Source of the DNA: Plasmopara viticola
Taxonomy: Eukaryota; Oomycota; Peronosporomycetes; Peronosporales; Peronosporaceae
Reading direction: 5' to 3'
Assembly: GCA_001695595.3 (NCBI GenBank)
Contig: MBPM02000007.1
Span: forward strand, 1,054,001-1,118,000
DNA: 64,000 nt
Below are positions 1 through 10,540 of the stretch, one piece after another (the stretch's first letter is position 1; each line of letters opens with the position of its first letter). The notes beneath the pieces were generated by a model. That model was not told the origin of the DNA. It ran no database searches and worked only from the letters and a program-made list of their open reading frames with translations. Made by a program: the position numbers and the translations under genes.

Positions 1-291
1 TGTTTGTGCCTAGTATGTTTCTTGAAAGTAGGCGATCCACAAAAATGCGCTTTTCCACTTTCGCCAATGTTAGCTCGGCTTGAAATAGTCCTACAGGCTG
101 CACTTATAAAGCTTATGTCGCAGCACAAAGTACTCTCCATGTCGATATATTTGTAGCGACTCTTCGGCGCGCATTGTCCAGCTTTAGCATTTCTTCTGAA
201 GCGTAAATCTGATGGGAGTAATTGCCATCACTAAAACTTGCGTCATTTTCTATGTGGATTAGTACCTTGGTTTCTATTTTTGTATAGCAAT

Positions 292-606
292 GTAATGTAA
301 TGTAATGTATTACGTTATCGCGTTGCTAGGCTCAGTCTGGCTAGTCCACGGCATAGAGTAGTGTCCGCATACGTAGGGTCTCGTTCGGCGGGCAGTGCAG
401 CCAGCACCGAGATCGTGAGGGTCTTCCATTATTTTGTTTAGCCCTGACTTGGTAAGAGCCCAGGTGGCGCCCTGGTGCTGGAGACCGTCGCGTCGAGGGT
501 GAGACTCGTTAGAGACCTGCAGATTCCCGAGAGCACCTGCCCAAAGCGCGCGAGCATCTAGCCCCCGCGCTTGGAAGGAGGGCGTCACCTCAACCTTTTC
601 CGAAGC
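292..606 (-). mobile_element. Short LINE-derived non-autonomous retroelement, copy 1
   Basis: A short element of about 315 bp flanked by a 13-bp target-site duplication, TTTGTATAGCAAT, at 279-291 and 607-619. Read on the minus strand it starts near GGAAAAGGTTG and ends in a tail of TTACA-type repeats. It is collinear with three separate blocks of the longer element at 34419-35562: the 5' leader, a short piece carrying CTTACCAAGTCAG, and the 3' terminal block. It also matches the copies at 41289-41615 and 54926-55215. The 102-codon open frame across it is not a gene. The long duplication and simple-repeat tail point to target-primed reverse transcription by a LINE partner. Confidence 0.8.
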
Positions 607-629
607 TTTGTATAGCAATTCGAGGCAAA

Positions 630-1227
630 TTTCGGTGTATTGACTGGCGTCTGGATGGTTTCTCGACGCGCCTTTATCGGCCCATCAAGTCGTGACACGA
701 GTACATGATTACAAACTAAATATTCGGCATAGCTTTCTGCAGTAAAAATACACCGCTACTATTGTTGTAGGAAGCAACGCAGCGTCAACGACACAAAAAA
801 TAATGTCGAGGAACAATAAACGCGTCGTGATCAAGACGTAGCTTTACAATTCAGATTAAGCAGTAAAATCAGGAAGTTAGCGTAAAAAAAGCTTACTAAG
901 CATTTATTTTTTCTTTACATTTCTGTGGTCCCCTTCGCCCTCTGTTCTCGGTAGCCCATCACACCTCGTTGCTGCTACGCGTCATTTGGTCCAGTACCTT
1001 CGCAGTAGACTCACTCATTAGCGCAAGTAGACTGTGTCCTAAAACATCAAATGGTATGCTAATTAATTGTCTACTATATTGTAGGAAGGAGCAATTTCAC
1101 TGTCGCAATCCAAGTAGCGTGCTCACTCAAACTATCTGGTGTCATCTTGCTATCGCAAAGTGTACGCCTTTCTACACAGTATTGGTTACCGAGTGTATTG
1201 GGTTCACCTCGCAGTCAATTTATCATC
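630..1227 (+). repeat. Duplicated 5' flank of an effector gene
   Basis: Non-coding DNA that aligns by eye with 42170-42846, upstream of the broken paralog. Shared landmarks are ATTGACTGGCG near the left end, GGCATAG then CTGCAG, GTTGTA(G/A)GAAGCA, GTCGAGGAAC, and TTCTGTGGTC nearer the gene. The similarity shows that the effector was copied with at least 600 bp of upstream sequence. I see no gene in it. Confidence 0.65.
1102..1128 (+). promoter_or_regulatory. Conserved upstream motif of the effector family
   Basis: A 27-bp block about 100 bp before the start codon, with core CAAGTAGCGTGCTCAC. The same block lies upstream of five other family members, typically as CCACGTAGCGTGCTCAC. The GCTCACTC part resembles the oomycete Inr-type core promoter. 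It is therefore a candidate transcription start region; no experiment is implied. Confidence 0.5.
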
Positions 1228-3135
1228 ATGCGGTTTTGCTACTTACGCCTTGCACTACTGACCAGTGCCATTGCTGCGAATGCGTTCGCTGATACTGCGG
1301 AGACAAATGTCAAATTGGCCGCATCACATGCGGGGTCTACATTTGTCCGTGGCAATTCTGCTTCGTCTGGACTTACAGAGATGCACGGGCCGACGAGTGC
1401 CGATGACGAAGACAGGGTAGATTTGACATTCGAAGAGTTTGCCGATTTAATAAGAAGAAGCCAAGAAAGTGGCCGCACGAAAGGCATGATGAGCAATTTT
1501 TTTAAACCAATTTTGAAAGAAAGAAAGACTCCAAAAGCAGTCTACGGTGATTTAAAGATGAGGGGCCCGAATCGTAATCTTTTCCTCGAGAAGGAATGGA
1601 TTAAGTGGGCGTATTTCGTCTACCAAGTCGGCCATCAGTTCGAAGAGAATGAATACGAGTTTGTGATTACGGCAATGTCAACCATTTATGACGCCGAAGC
1701 GCTATTCAAGATATTACTTACCGGTGTTCGCAATACACGAACGAGACATTTAGCCACGAATCTGGCTAAAGAATCTAGCGAAGACGTCAAGCATGTGTTC
1801 TTCCAACGTGAACCTACACTTGCCATTGAACTCTTTCATAAGGAACAACAGACAGCAGACACGATTTACAAGTCTTGTCGTGGTCGTATCTTTGCGTACT
1901 TGACGAAGCACGTTCGTAATAATCAGCTACCAAATAAGGAGTTTTTCTATCTGATCAGCTACCTAAGTGTTTTGCTTAACAAGAAGACTGCTGTTGGCAC
2001 TACACTCTCTGTCTCCGGCATGTTTTCTAAGGACACTGCTTTGCTCGAAAAACTACTTTCGATATCCAATTTTTACGGTCTGGGATGTATTAAAAGTTTG
2101 GTGTCGGTTTGGTTGGATACAAGCAAACCTCCGTCTCAAATTGTGTCCATGCTAATACAAAATAAAGCTGAAGCTGATCAGCTCACCATTCTTTTTTTAA
2201 ATGGGCCAACAAGGAGCTTTTGGCTACACTACTTTAGAGCGTACAATGGAATAAGTACTGATGACGAGTTTACACGCTCTGCAAATTTGGATTTCGAGCA
2301 AGTTTTGCGAATGGTGTTTGCGGTGGTAGAGCAAAAGGCGCCCGCAACGGACAGATACATAGCGAAGGCCACAATTCTAAAAATGCTGATCTCACCATCC
2401 AATGCCCACCCTAGCTCGAGCCAATCACATGTGATGAAGCTGATGTCAATATTGTTGTTGGATCGAACGCCTCCGTCCGATGTTTTGTCCATGCTGATGC
2501 GCGGTGAAGCAGACGCCGACAAGTTCAATATTCTTTTTGTGAATAAGGAATCGAGGAACTTCTGGGTGCGCTACCTTAGAGCGTATTATGCAACGAGTAA
2601 AGATGCTGAGGAATTTACGCGTACCGCAAATACCGCTTTACAGCGGCTACTGATAATACTGCATGATGTGGAAGTGCCAGAGTCATCAACAGCTAGCAAA
2701 TATTTGGCGAAGAGCATTATTCTTAAGATTTTGCTCTCACCAGCGATTGCTAATGTCGTCTCAAGTCGAAAGTATCTGGAAGAGATGACATCTAACTGGT
2801 TGCAGCAGAGGTTACTCCCGTCCGCTGTTGTGTTCATGCTGGTGCATGATGAAGCTGAAACAAATTACTTCAAGCTACTTTTTACGTTTAAGCCAACCTC
2901 GAGGTTTTGGATGGACTACACGAATGCGTTTTACGCGGACACTCCATCTCCACAGAATCCTATAATGTCGACGCTTTCCTTCGTCTTCGGCGACGCAAAG
3001 CTTAAAGAAATTTTGAAAAAAGCGCTTACGGATGAGGCAACAAGGGAACAGGCAAAACCTCTTCTCGATCAGCTCAACCGGGGGAAGCACAGCTTGAAGG
3101 ACAATTCGTTAGTGGATTTTAGTAACAGGAGTTAG
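1228..3135 (+). CDS. Secreted WY-repeat effector-like protein (family member A)
   Basis: A 635-residue protein predicted to be secreted, probably a host-directed effector. The start is the internal Met at 1228 because every paralog aligns from MRFCYLR; the open frame runs on upstream to 1147 without conserved sequence. Residues 1-21 form a signal peptide ending near NAFA. An acidic DDEDR patch follows at about 59-63, with no RxLR before it. The rest is a set of helical WY-type modules: a first near residues 103-155 (EWIKWAYFV), then three in tandem whose FW(L/V/M)xY cores sit at about 332, 447 and 561, roughly 115 residues apart. No enzyme motif is visible. It converges on member B across a 1.75-kb intergenic region. 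The WY assignment rests on pattern only. Confidence 0.85.
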   Translation: MRFCYLRLALLTSAIAANAFADTAETNVKLAASHAGSTFVRGNSASSGLTEMHGPTSADDEDRVDLTFEEFADLIRRSQESGRTKGMMSNFFKPILKERKTPKAVYGDLKMRGPNRNLFLEKEWIKWAYFVYQVGHQFEENEYEFVITAMSTIYDAEALFKILLTGVRNTRTRHLATNLAKESSEDVKHVFFQREPTLAIELFHKEQQTADTIYKSCRGRIFAYLTKHVRNNQLPNKEFFYLISYLSVLLNKKTAVGTTLSVSGMFSKDTALLEKLLSISNFYGLGCIKSLVSVWLDTSKPPSQIVSMLIQNKAEADQLTILFLNGPTRSFWLHYFRAYNGISTDDEFTRSANLDFEQVLRMVFAVVEQKAPATDRYIAKATILKMLISPSNAHPSSSQSHVMKLMSILLLDRTPPSDVLSMLMRGEADADKFNILFVNKESRNFWVRYLRAYYATSKDAEEFTRTANTALQRLLIILHDVEVPESSTASKYLAKSIILKILLSPAIANVVSSRKYLEEMTSNWLQQRLLPSAVVFMLVHDEAETNYFKLLFTFKPTSRFWMDYTNAFYADTPSPQNPIMSTLSFVFGDAKLKEILKKALTDEATREQAKPLLDQLNRGKHSLKDNSLVDFSNRS

Positions 3136-4885
3136 CGTCATGGCGCCCATCGCTACTTTGATCGCGCACACTGTGCCTTTGAACGGTAAATGCAGCATTT
3201 ATAAGTATTGAAGCCAATTTTCTACGACACGTTAGCAGGTGTCAGTAATTTCGTGTGACAGTGATTACCTTGCCTTGTGAAGTAGCGTAAAGTATTTGGT
3301 ACTACCATAGCCTTTTGTCTCCAGTGACCTTAAATCGACTACATGTCAAAAAGTTATGTGTCGTTCAGATGCTATGCGGATCAAATCCACCCTGGCAGAT
3401 ATATCTGCACTAGTAGGATCAGTCTTCGCTTTTGTCACGCCAAATATGCACATTGCGTCACTACTTTACGGGCGTTCTCACAGGTGGCAAGGAAAACAAA
3501 AGCGACATCAATCACTTGTTGTGAGCTACTAATCGATTCTCAACAAATAAGTATTTAGCTTGACGGAAATACTTCTCGGTGCAACTGTCTATATCTTGCT
3601 TTGTCCATCGAGCTCTTTTTCTTCAACAACGCTAACTTGATCACATTTGCAAACGTTGAGCTGCTTGCAAGGATATGCTTCGTCCTCCTGTCAATTTTCG
3701 GCTCGGTCAATCTGCTTGTGTCACTCAAATGCCGGTAATGTTCCCCGCAGTAATGGAGGAAAAAGATGTCTGTAAGCTTACTTCCCTGAAAACTTGCTCA
3801 GCGTACCGTTAAAAATTTTGCCCTTCAAGCTGTACATTTTTCATTATCAGTACATGAATGAGTCAACGCGCATTCTTTTAAGCTCGCGTACAGCGTGGTC
3901 TTAGTGCGTGGACGTATCATTATCAAGTGTGTGACTAACGCCGATGATGAAATGCAATTATATACGAATTAATCACCTGAAGAATGCTCAAACCTGTTTA
4001 ATGGGCGTGTGTTGTTTACAGTTTTCCGAAATAATAGTGTCCGTGTATTTACAAGCTCCGATCTCGATTCCCAGAGCAAATCCTGCAAGATCGGAACGGT
4101 ATACTAAAAGCGGTGAAATAGGCTCGTACCAAAAACAAAGCGATTGAGTGAATGGTGTTCGTTACCGCTCGATTAACATTGCTTATCAATGGCAGCATCG
4201 TAGCAATGTCTCCTACTCGAAATTCAAATTGTATTGTTAATCGATCACTGTCAACGTGAACTGTGCATCATCAAAACGTTACGGTTGCTCTTACTTTGGC
4301 AAAAATCAAACCACTGCAGTCTATTCAGAAACATCATGTCTCGTGAACTTTACGCATAAGTCAGCAAGTCAGCATATTAAAGTCCATTGTCCGAGTTTGC
4401 GTCATTAGACGTGCCATCTACAACTTCAAATAGAAGGAGAGCAAGTCGATGTACTAATGCTGGCAAGTGATGCACTTAAGCACTTTCCGTTTATCGTTGT
4501 GTTCGCAGTGTTGCAGTATTAGATATCTCACTTGACACTCAAGCGCCAGTTACGCGATTAGAGCATAGGCCTAACTTTGCAGTGACAAATTTGAAAACTT
4601 TTTACTACTAGTGCAATAGCTGAGAGCGCATCGTCAAATTACTTAAGGCACCCAACACAGAACTTGTGCGGCTATGAAATTAACTAATATATACGATCTA
4701 AAAAGAATTTACGCTTATCCTTCATCCTGGACTCGACAAGTGAGGCCGAGGTAGCCCCCGTAACAACACTTCAAACACCGTTGTTAGCGTATCATTTCAC
4801 GACAAATGCTGTGATTGTCGTTCAAAACGACAATGTGGGCGATAAATGTAGCAGCGGGCGCCATCCTGACGGTGCTAAGAAGCGC
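3136..4885. other. Intergenic region between convergent effector genes A and B
   Basis: No gene seen. The left part matches the 3' flank of the broken member at 44809 onwards (for example TGTCAAAAAGTTATGTGT against CGTCAAAATTTTCTGTGT), then carries a diverged piece of the dispersed flanking repeat around 3490-3760. The right part, from about 4140, matches the 3' flanks of the genes at 51467 and 61186; a shared landmark is GCTGGCAAGTGATGC. The region is therefore joined duplicated 3' flanks. Confidence 0.55.
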
Positions 4886-6769
4886 TTACAAATTGTTATG
4901 CAAGCTGAGCATCCACGAATTATAATGAATGAGAAGAAACTGCGCCTTCTCGATTGTTGCCTCATCTGTTAATGCGGTTTCCAAAAGTCGCTCAAAGTTA
5001 GCGTCGCCGAATACATAGGTGAGCGTTGACATTATATGATCTTGTAGAGATGGAGTGTCCGCGTAATATGTCTTCATGTAGTTCACCCAAAACTTCGAGC
5101 TTGGCTTATTGGTAAAAAGTATCTTAAAGTAAGTCGTTTCCACTTCTTCGAGCACCAGCATAAGCACAACAACAGACGGATGTAACCCTTGCTTTAACCA
5201 ATTTAAAGTCATCGTTTCCAAATACTGTTGGCTTGTGATGACGTCGGTAATTTCTGGTGAAAGCAGTATCTTGAGAATAGTGCTATTCGCCAAGTATCTC
5301 TCAGCTATAGATAAATTTTGCACTTCCACATCATGCAGCATCATCAGTAATTGCTGGAAATCGATGTTTGCGGTGTGCGTGTAAACCTCGTCATCTTTGC
5401 TCAATTCGTTGTACAATTTCAAGTAGCGCACCCAAAAGCTTTTTGATGGCTGATTTAAATAAAAAATACGAAATCTGTCAGCGTATGCTTCACCGCGAAT
5501 CAGCATGGACAAAACATCAGACGGAAGTGTTCTATCTATTAACAAGGTCGACGTCAGCTTCATCACATTTTCATGGTTCGAGCTGAAATCGGCAGTGGAT
5601 GGTGAAATCAGCATCTTTAAAATGGTAGTGTACGCCATCTGTTTGTTAGTTGCAGGCGACTCTTGCTCTACAACCGTAAATAACATTTGTGAAAGTTGAT
5701 TGAAATTTGCGTCTGCATAGTCCGTAAAAAACTTTTCACGACTTATTGCATTGTACTTTTCTAGGTAGTGCAGCCAAAACTTTCTTGATGGCCCGTTCGA
5801 GAAAAGGATGGTATAGTGATCAGCTTCCACATTATCTTTCAATAGCATGGACACGATCTTAGACGGGGGTATAGTCACATCCAACCAAATCGACACCAAA
5901 TTACCAAGACATTGCGGATCGTGAAAATTGTTTAGCGAAAGTAAAGTTTGGAGCAAAGCAGCATCTTCAGAGCACTCGTGGGATATAGATAGCTCAGCGC
6001 TGACAGCGTAATCCTTGCTGAGCAGAACACTTAGGTAGCTGATTAAAATGGAAAATTCCTTATCTGGTAACACGTTACTATTAGCGTTTCTCCCTATGTA
6101 CGCCTCGACACGAAGATTGCGAGAAATCTGTTCTTTCGTATGTTGTACTTGATGAAATACTTGATTGGTTAGCTCAGGAAATTCATTGAGGAACCGACTC
6201 TTAAGGTAATCGTCGGCGACTCTAGCCAGGTTAATGGCTAAAGGTTTCGTTTTCTCAACAAAGGCCGCGATGATTAATATCTTGGACAATTCTTCGGCGT
6301 CATATATTAGCGACATTGCCGTGAGCATAAATTCGTATACATTCTCTCCGAAATGATGGCCGAGCCGGCAGACGAAGAAGGCCCACCTTACCCAATTTAT
6401 GTCGGATAAAATGTTACCTTGCGGGTTATCTAAACTCAAATCATGGTAGACTGGTCTTGTAATCGTTTTTCTGGCCAATATTTTGTCAAAGTGTTCAACA
6501 CTGATGCCTTTACGGCCTCTAAGGTTTGAAGGCCTTCCGATTAGATTGGAAAAATCCCAAACTGAAATCCCTCCCCTGTTTTCAACATCGGTTCTCGTCA
6601 GGTTTTGCTGCTCTGTGACCGCTGACGCAGCAGAATCGTCACGGCTAAATGTGGGTGAAGACGTCGTACGTGACGCAACCAATTTGACATCCGTGTCCGC
6701 TGCGTCAGCGAATGCATTCGCAGCAAAAGCACTGGTCAATAGTGCGATGCGTAAGTAGCAAAACCGCAT
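4886..6769 (-). CDS. Secreted WY-repeat effector-like protein (family member B)
   Basis: A 627-residue predicted secreted protein, intact and intronless. The start at 6769 is chosen by alignment of MRFCYLRIALLTS with all paralogs; an in-frame Met at 6916 would extend the protein across the conserved upstream motif and is unlikely. The signal peptide is residues 1 to about 21 (NAFA/DA). The acidic patch seen in sister proteins is degenerate here (DVENR), and no RxLR is present. WY-type modules are recognisable by NWVRWAFFV, KFWLHYLEKY, SFWVRYLKLY and KFWVNYMKTY. It runs tail to tail with member A and is closest by eye to the genes at 51467 and 61186. Expected role: translocated virulence effector, inferred only from architecture. 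Confidence 0.85.
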   Translation of the reverse strand: MRFCYLRIALLTSAFAANAFADAADTDVKLVASRTTSSPTFSRDDSAASAVTEQQNLTRTDVENRGGISVWDFSNLIGRPSNLRGRKGISVEHFDKILARKTITRPVYHDLSLDNPQGNILSDINWVRWAFFVCRLGHHFGENVYEFMLTAMSLIYDAEELSKILIIAAFVEKTKPLAINLARVADDYLKSRFLNEFPELTNQVFHQVQHTKEQISRNLRVEAYIGRNANSNVLPDKEFSILISYLSVLLSKDYAVSAELSISHECSEDAALLQTLLSLNNFHDPQCLGNLVSIWLDVTIPPSKIVSMLLKDNVEADHYTILFSNGPSRKFWLHYLEKYNAISREKFFTDYADANFNQLSQMLFTVVEQESPATNKQMAYTTILKMLISPSTADFSSNHENVMKLTSTLLIDRTLPSDVLSMLIRGEAYADRFRIFYLNQPSKSFWVRYLKLYNELSKDDEVYTHTANIDFQQLLMMLHDVEVQNLSIAERYLANSTILKILLSPEITDVITSQQYLETMTLNWLKQGLHPSVVVLMLVLEEVETTYFKILFTNKPSSKFWVNYMKTYYADTPSLQDHIMSTLTYVFGDANFERLLETALTDEATIEKAQFLLIHYNSWMLSLHNNL

Positions 6770-6862
6770 GACGAAATGTCGACTGTGAGCGCCGCGAGGT
6801 TGTACACTCAGTACACTAGATTGAATCGGAATTTGCGATAGCACGCACACTCGGGGTAGAGT

Positions 6863-6889
6863 GAATGAGCACGCTACGTGGATTGCGGC
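6863..6889 (-). promoter_or_regulatory. Conserved upstream motif of the effector family
   Basis: On the minus strand the core reads CCACGTAGCGTGCTCATTC, about 94 bp upstream of the start at 6769. It is the same block as at 1102-1128. Confidence 0.5.
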
Positions 6890-6929
6890 AAAGTAGGAGC
6901 TTATCCTACAATACATCAGACAATTTAAT

Positions 6930-8245
6930 TAGCACACCAATTACTTGCGCCAAAAAGTGAGATAACTGCTAAGGTGCCGGACCAGACGGGCTACGGAGAA
7001 GACGGACAGCACTATGTCACACACCCCGTCTAAGAGCTATTAGTGACGTGTCACTGTAACGAAATTAGATTGGCTGGCGCGGCAGCCTATTGTACATCAA
7101 CGTAAATGAATCGAATCAAAACTGGATTTCTCGGTTTGGTAACTAATTTTGGTTGACACATAGATATATAGTAAAAGCATAGTGAGCTTCATGTTGCGAA
7201 ATGTCAGCCTAAAAAATTGTTGCGGCCAAAACTGTGATTTAAAAAGCTTTTAGGATACCACTTTTACGAGAGGTCGACGCTCCGCATTCCAGATCATTTG
7301 TGATCTGCTTACAGATTGGATTAGCTGCAATTTGCCCAGTACTAGATCATCTGTGATCCACCGATCAAATCGACTAAGTGTTAGATTAGGTGTATAAATT
7401 CTTTTCACAACGATTAGATGTTTCCCATTGCGCGTGTCTCTTCGAAAAGGCAGTGACTTGCATTCAATCCCTAAGAAACTGCAGGGCAGCCAGTCGTTTT
7501 GAGAATATATGGGAAGCAACATGTAAGAAAGAGTGAAAATAGATCCAAGCATCCAGCACAGACAAACATTTAAAGTTCGCAAGAAGTCAATTTGACAGGG
7601 ATGTTTTGGATGTGGCAGGCACCGTGTTACGTATCTGACTCATTTTGGCAAGCCCATTTTATAGGTAAGAGACGTGGTCTTCTAAGACCAAATGCTTTTA
7701 TATCGAAGTAGAGGAATGCTCGAATCGGAAAGGGAGCACACCAATGATATGCAAAATTGATGATCCTACCCGGCGCACCGTTCGAGGATTATTTGACGGT
7801 GAGCTACCCATCCGACGTCCCGCCAAGACCGACTAGCCACTTCAACCAATCAAGAATCACCAGCGCCTTTGCCAGCATGTGCACTAGGCGAGATCCGAAG
7901 TTTGCTCAGGATATGAGGTCGCTCCCTTCATTAATTGTCAGTACGAGGTATGCTGTGTGATTGGACTTGTATCGCCTCTCCACTACACTGCTAATGGCGA
8001 AAGATCAACTACATCATATCCTGAAAGAAATTACGACCTCTTGCGCGATGAGAGTGATGTTACTAGAGGAGGAGAATCTGGAGTGGCACGATAAAGCACG
8101 ACGACGAAACGAGCAATGCTGTTAAGTCGCCGTGGCTATTTGCTGGGAAGAAGCGTGGGTTCAAATTTCTGACAATCGTTGTATACCGAGAGCTATTTGC
8201 CGGTCTGACTAACTTTAAGATTGGACCTATAACATATGGGAATTG
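6930..8245. other. Non-coding stretch, nothing recognised
   Basis: Upstream flank of gene B followed by AT-rich sequence. A 110-codon frame at 7250-7582 (-) and a 67-codon frame at 7757-7960 (+) show no family resemblance and no conserved flank, so I do not call genes. Confidence 0.4.
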
Positions 8246-8249
8246 TTAA

Positions 8250-8855
8250 ACTGCCGGTACCCTTTTGGAAAACTGCCGGTATCCTTGATTTTAGCCAATG
8301 AGATAAGTTCCTTATATCAATAGAAGCAGTTTATCTTTGTTGATGAACACAGTTTTTTTTCAACTAATAAAACAATAAAAATGGTGTAGTCCCCTTTTTG
8401 CGAACTGCCGGTACTCCTTGTTTTTAAAAAATAACTCCTACTCACCTTTTCTCAATATCACTCTTTTCAACATCACTTATCTCAATATCACTCTTCCCGC
8501 ACTCTTCTTCTCGCAATGGGCTTAGTATTTTAATGTTCGTGACGCCATTTTATTATTTAATGTCAGCACTAACTACCGCACTTGACAACCTTGCCTTTTT
8601 TACGAAGGCTTGTAGCCAACCCTTTCGCTTGACCCATTGCTTCGGAGAGCACTTCGTTCACTTCCTCAGGTGCGTCTGACTTGATATCAAGTGAGAGCCT
8701 TGCGATCGGGGGGGCATCTCCAGGGCCATGCAAAGCTGCCAGCAAACTTTACCAAAAGGGTACCGGCAGTTTAGCGATTTCCTTAGATGCGTCACGAACA
8801 ATTAAATGTTAAGCCCGAGTTTAAGCCAATCAGTATTAAAAAGGGTACCGGCAGT
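8250..8855. mobile_element. TTAA-flanked inverted-repeat element (MITE-like)
   Basis: A 606-bp segment whose ends are inverted copies of ACTGCCGGTACCCTTTT, with TTAA directly outside each end (8246-8249 and 8856-8859). The same box recurs inside in matching orientation: two more near the left end (about 8270-8286 and 8402-8420, slightly changed) and one more near the right end (8754-8772). There is no coding frame. TTAA target sites are typical of piggyBac-type transposons, so this may be a non-autonomous relative; that family assignment is inference. The nested boxes could reflect repeated self-insertion or slippage. Confidence 0.6.
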
Positions 8856-8859
8856 TTAA

Positions 8860-10484
8860 CGATTTCCTCAATATTTTAAAGACCTCATTTATAACTTGTA
8901 CTTCGAGGTGCGAGCTGGAAATAATTCAAGTTTATCTACAAGAATTCTTATCGAATAGATAGTTTTTAGTAAAATAGCTTCATGGTGAGTACCAACGCAG
9001 GCAAAAGTGTTTCGCAACTTAGTTAAGTAGAAATATTTAAGAAAAAACGTGCGCTGAGGCTTTAAAACCGTCCACCATGTCGCTTGGGTATTGGTCACTA
9101 GACTATCTGGTGCTTTTCTCAGTATTACGCAATGCCTTTTTGTTTATGTTTCATATATCCCTTGATTTGAGTTACAAAATATGGTAGTACCACGATTTAG
9201 TGTGGCACACACTGTGTTCATGTGACACCGTTATACTCTCTCTGTATAATAAACATGAACCGTGCCACATCTCAAAAGGCTACAAACTAAACATTTAAAA
9301 GGTCAACTGTCTCTACATCTAGTGCAGCATCGGAGTCTGAAACAAACAGCATTCTTAAGACGCGAGTCAAGTTCATTGTATACAAAAACTACGCAGCATA
9401 ACGAAGTTAACATATTGTGTCGTAGCTTCGAGGCTCACTCTGTTATTAAGTACAATTGCTCCACGCGCGTCGGTCATCCGCTGATCAAATAGAACAAGAC
9501 TTAAATTGCGATACTCCCACCTAAACCCACTGGTATATCGAGCAATCATGCATAGGCGCGGCTTAGCCTTTCGATAAGGTCGTGTATAAGATTCAAGGGC
9601 TAGGTCGGTGTCACATCTTGTCGATGTATCACTGGCTGCGGCTACGCCATAAAGACTGTCTGCTTTTCCAGCGGCGTTAAAAAAAACTGTGAATGTTAAG
9701 CTTTTCTAAGCATTAAAAGCTATGCTAAAAGTAAAAGACTGCGCACAAGGCTGTCTTACATTCTCACGCCAGATAAATGCATCTATTGTCGATTATTAAA
9801 AATTAATGTATACAATAAAAAGGGCCCCTTTTAGTGGCACTACTACGTCTTTCGACGCAGGTGGATCAACTAGCGTCATACTCAGAGCCACAGATCATTC
9901 ATTTTCTGCTTGTATCTCTTCATGCCTGGCGTGCTTCGAAATAGTCAGTTTGGCGTGTATTTTACGCTGGTGCCATAAACAACACTGGTCATACCCCGGA
10001 CAGCTTTAGCGAAGCCAGCACTGAATACGGCAATGATTTTTCAACGCAGATTAGAAAGATGCCTGCACAAAAAAACTATCGACATACTTTCCCTCCCGCG
10101 CACCGGTTGACGTCGCTCACGGCTAGAATTTATACAAGAACTTGATTTTGGACAACCAATCTCAAAATATTCAGCAAGCTTGAATTGGACGCTCAATCCA
10201 TCGTTTACTGTCTCTCGGTCCGTTGTATTCCGTTATTTTGACTTCCAGCGAGGCTGAGGTTCGGTGGCTAATGAATCCTCGTACGCAACGCATTTTTAGC
10301 GTATGTCCTTCCCTTTAGATTCCAAAAACGCGAAACGTCTCCTCAAATCATGTGACGATATAAGATACAGTATGCAGCGTAATACGGAACTGACGGCTGT
10401 AATCATTCTTGAGTCGTAAAATAATGGGTCCCTTGCATCCGATTATAATATATGGGCTGAACACGTTAATCTTACCGCGGCTGT
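8860..10484. other. Non-coding stretch with one LTR-like scrap
   Basis: No gene recognised. At 9201-9269 a 69-bp segment begins TGTGGCAC and ends GTGCCACA and contains TATA/AATAAA-like sequence, the layout of a tiny or truncated LTR, but no target duplication was found. Confidence 0.35.
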
Positions 10485-10540
10485 CTTATGTTGGGATGTT
10501 CTTTATTTAATGAAAAAAGAAAGGAACAACCCAACATAAG
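10485..10540. repeat. Near-perfect inverted repeat (hairpin)
   Basis: The arms CTTATGTTGGGATGTTCTTT and its near complement ending CAACCCAACATAAG are separated by an AT-rich loop of about 12 bases. The inner part has TG...CA termini (TGTTGGG...CCCAACA), like retroviral-type LTR ends, so it may be a relic of an LTR or the fused ends of a deleted element. Confidence 0.55.

Noticed and set aside
310..618. Open frame of 102 codons, similar to frames at 41340-41555 and 54988-55203
   Set aside because: The similarity comes from the repeated short retroelement; the frame differs between copies and crosses deletion junctions.
1147..1227. Upstream in-frame Met extending effector A by 27 residues
   Set aside because: It would bury the signal peptide, and no paralog conserves the extension; the internal Met is shared by all.
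7250..7582. A 110-codon minus-strand frame with a hydrophobic N-terminus (MRTLNVCLCWMLGS), possible small secreted protein
   Set aside because: No paralog, no conserved upstream motif, unremarkable composition after the first 30 residues; likely a chance frame.
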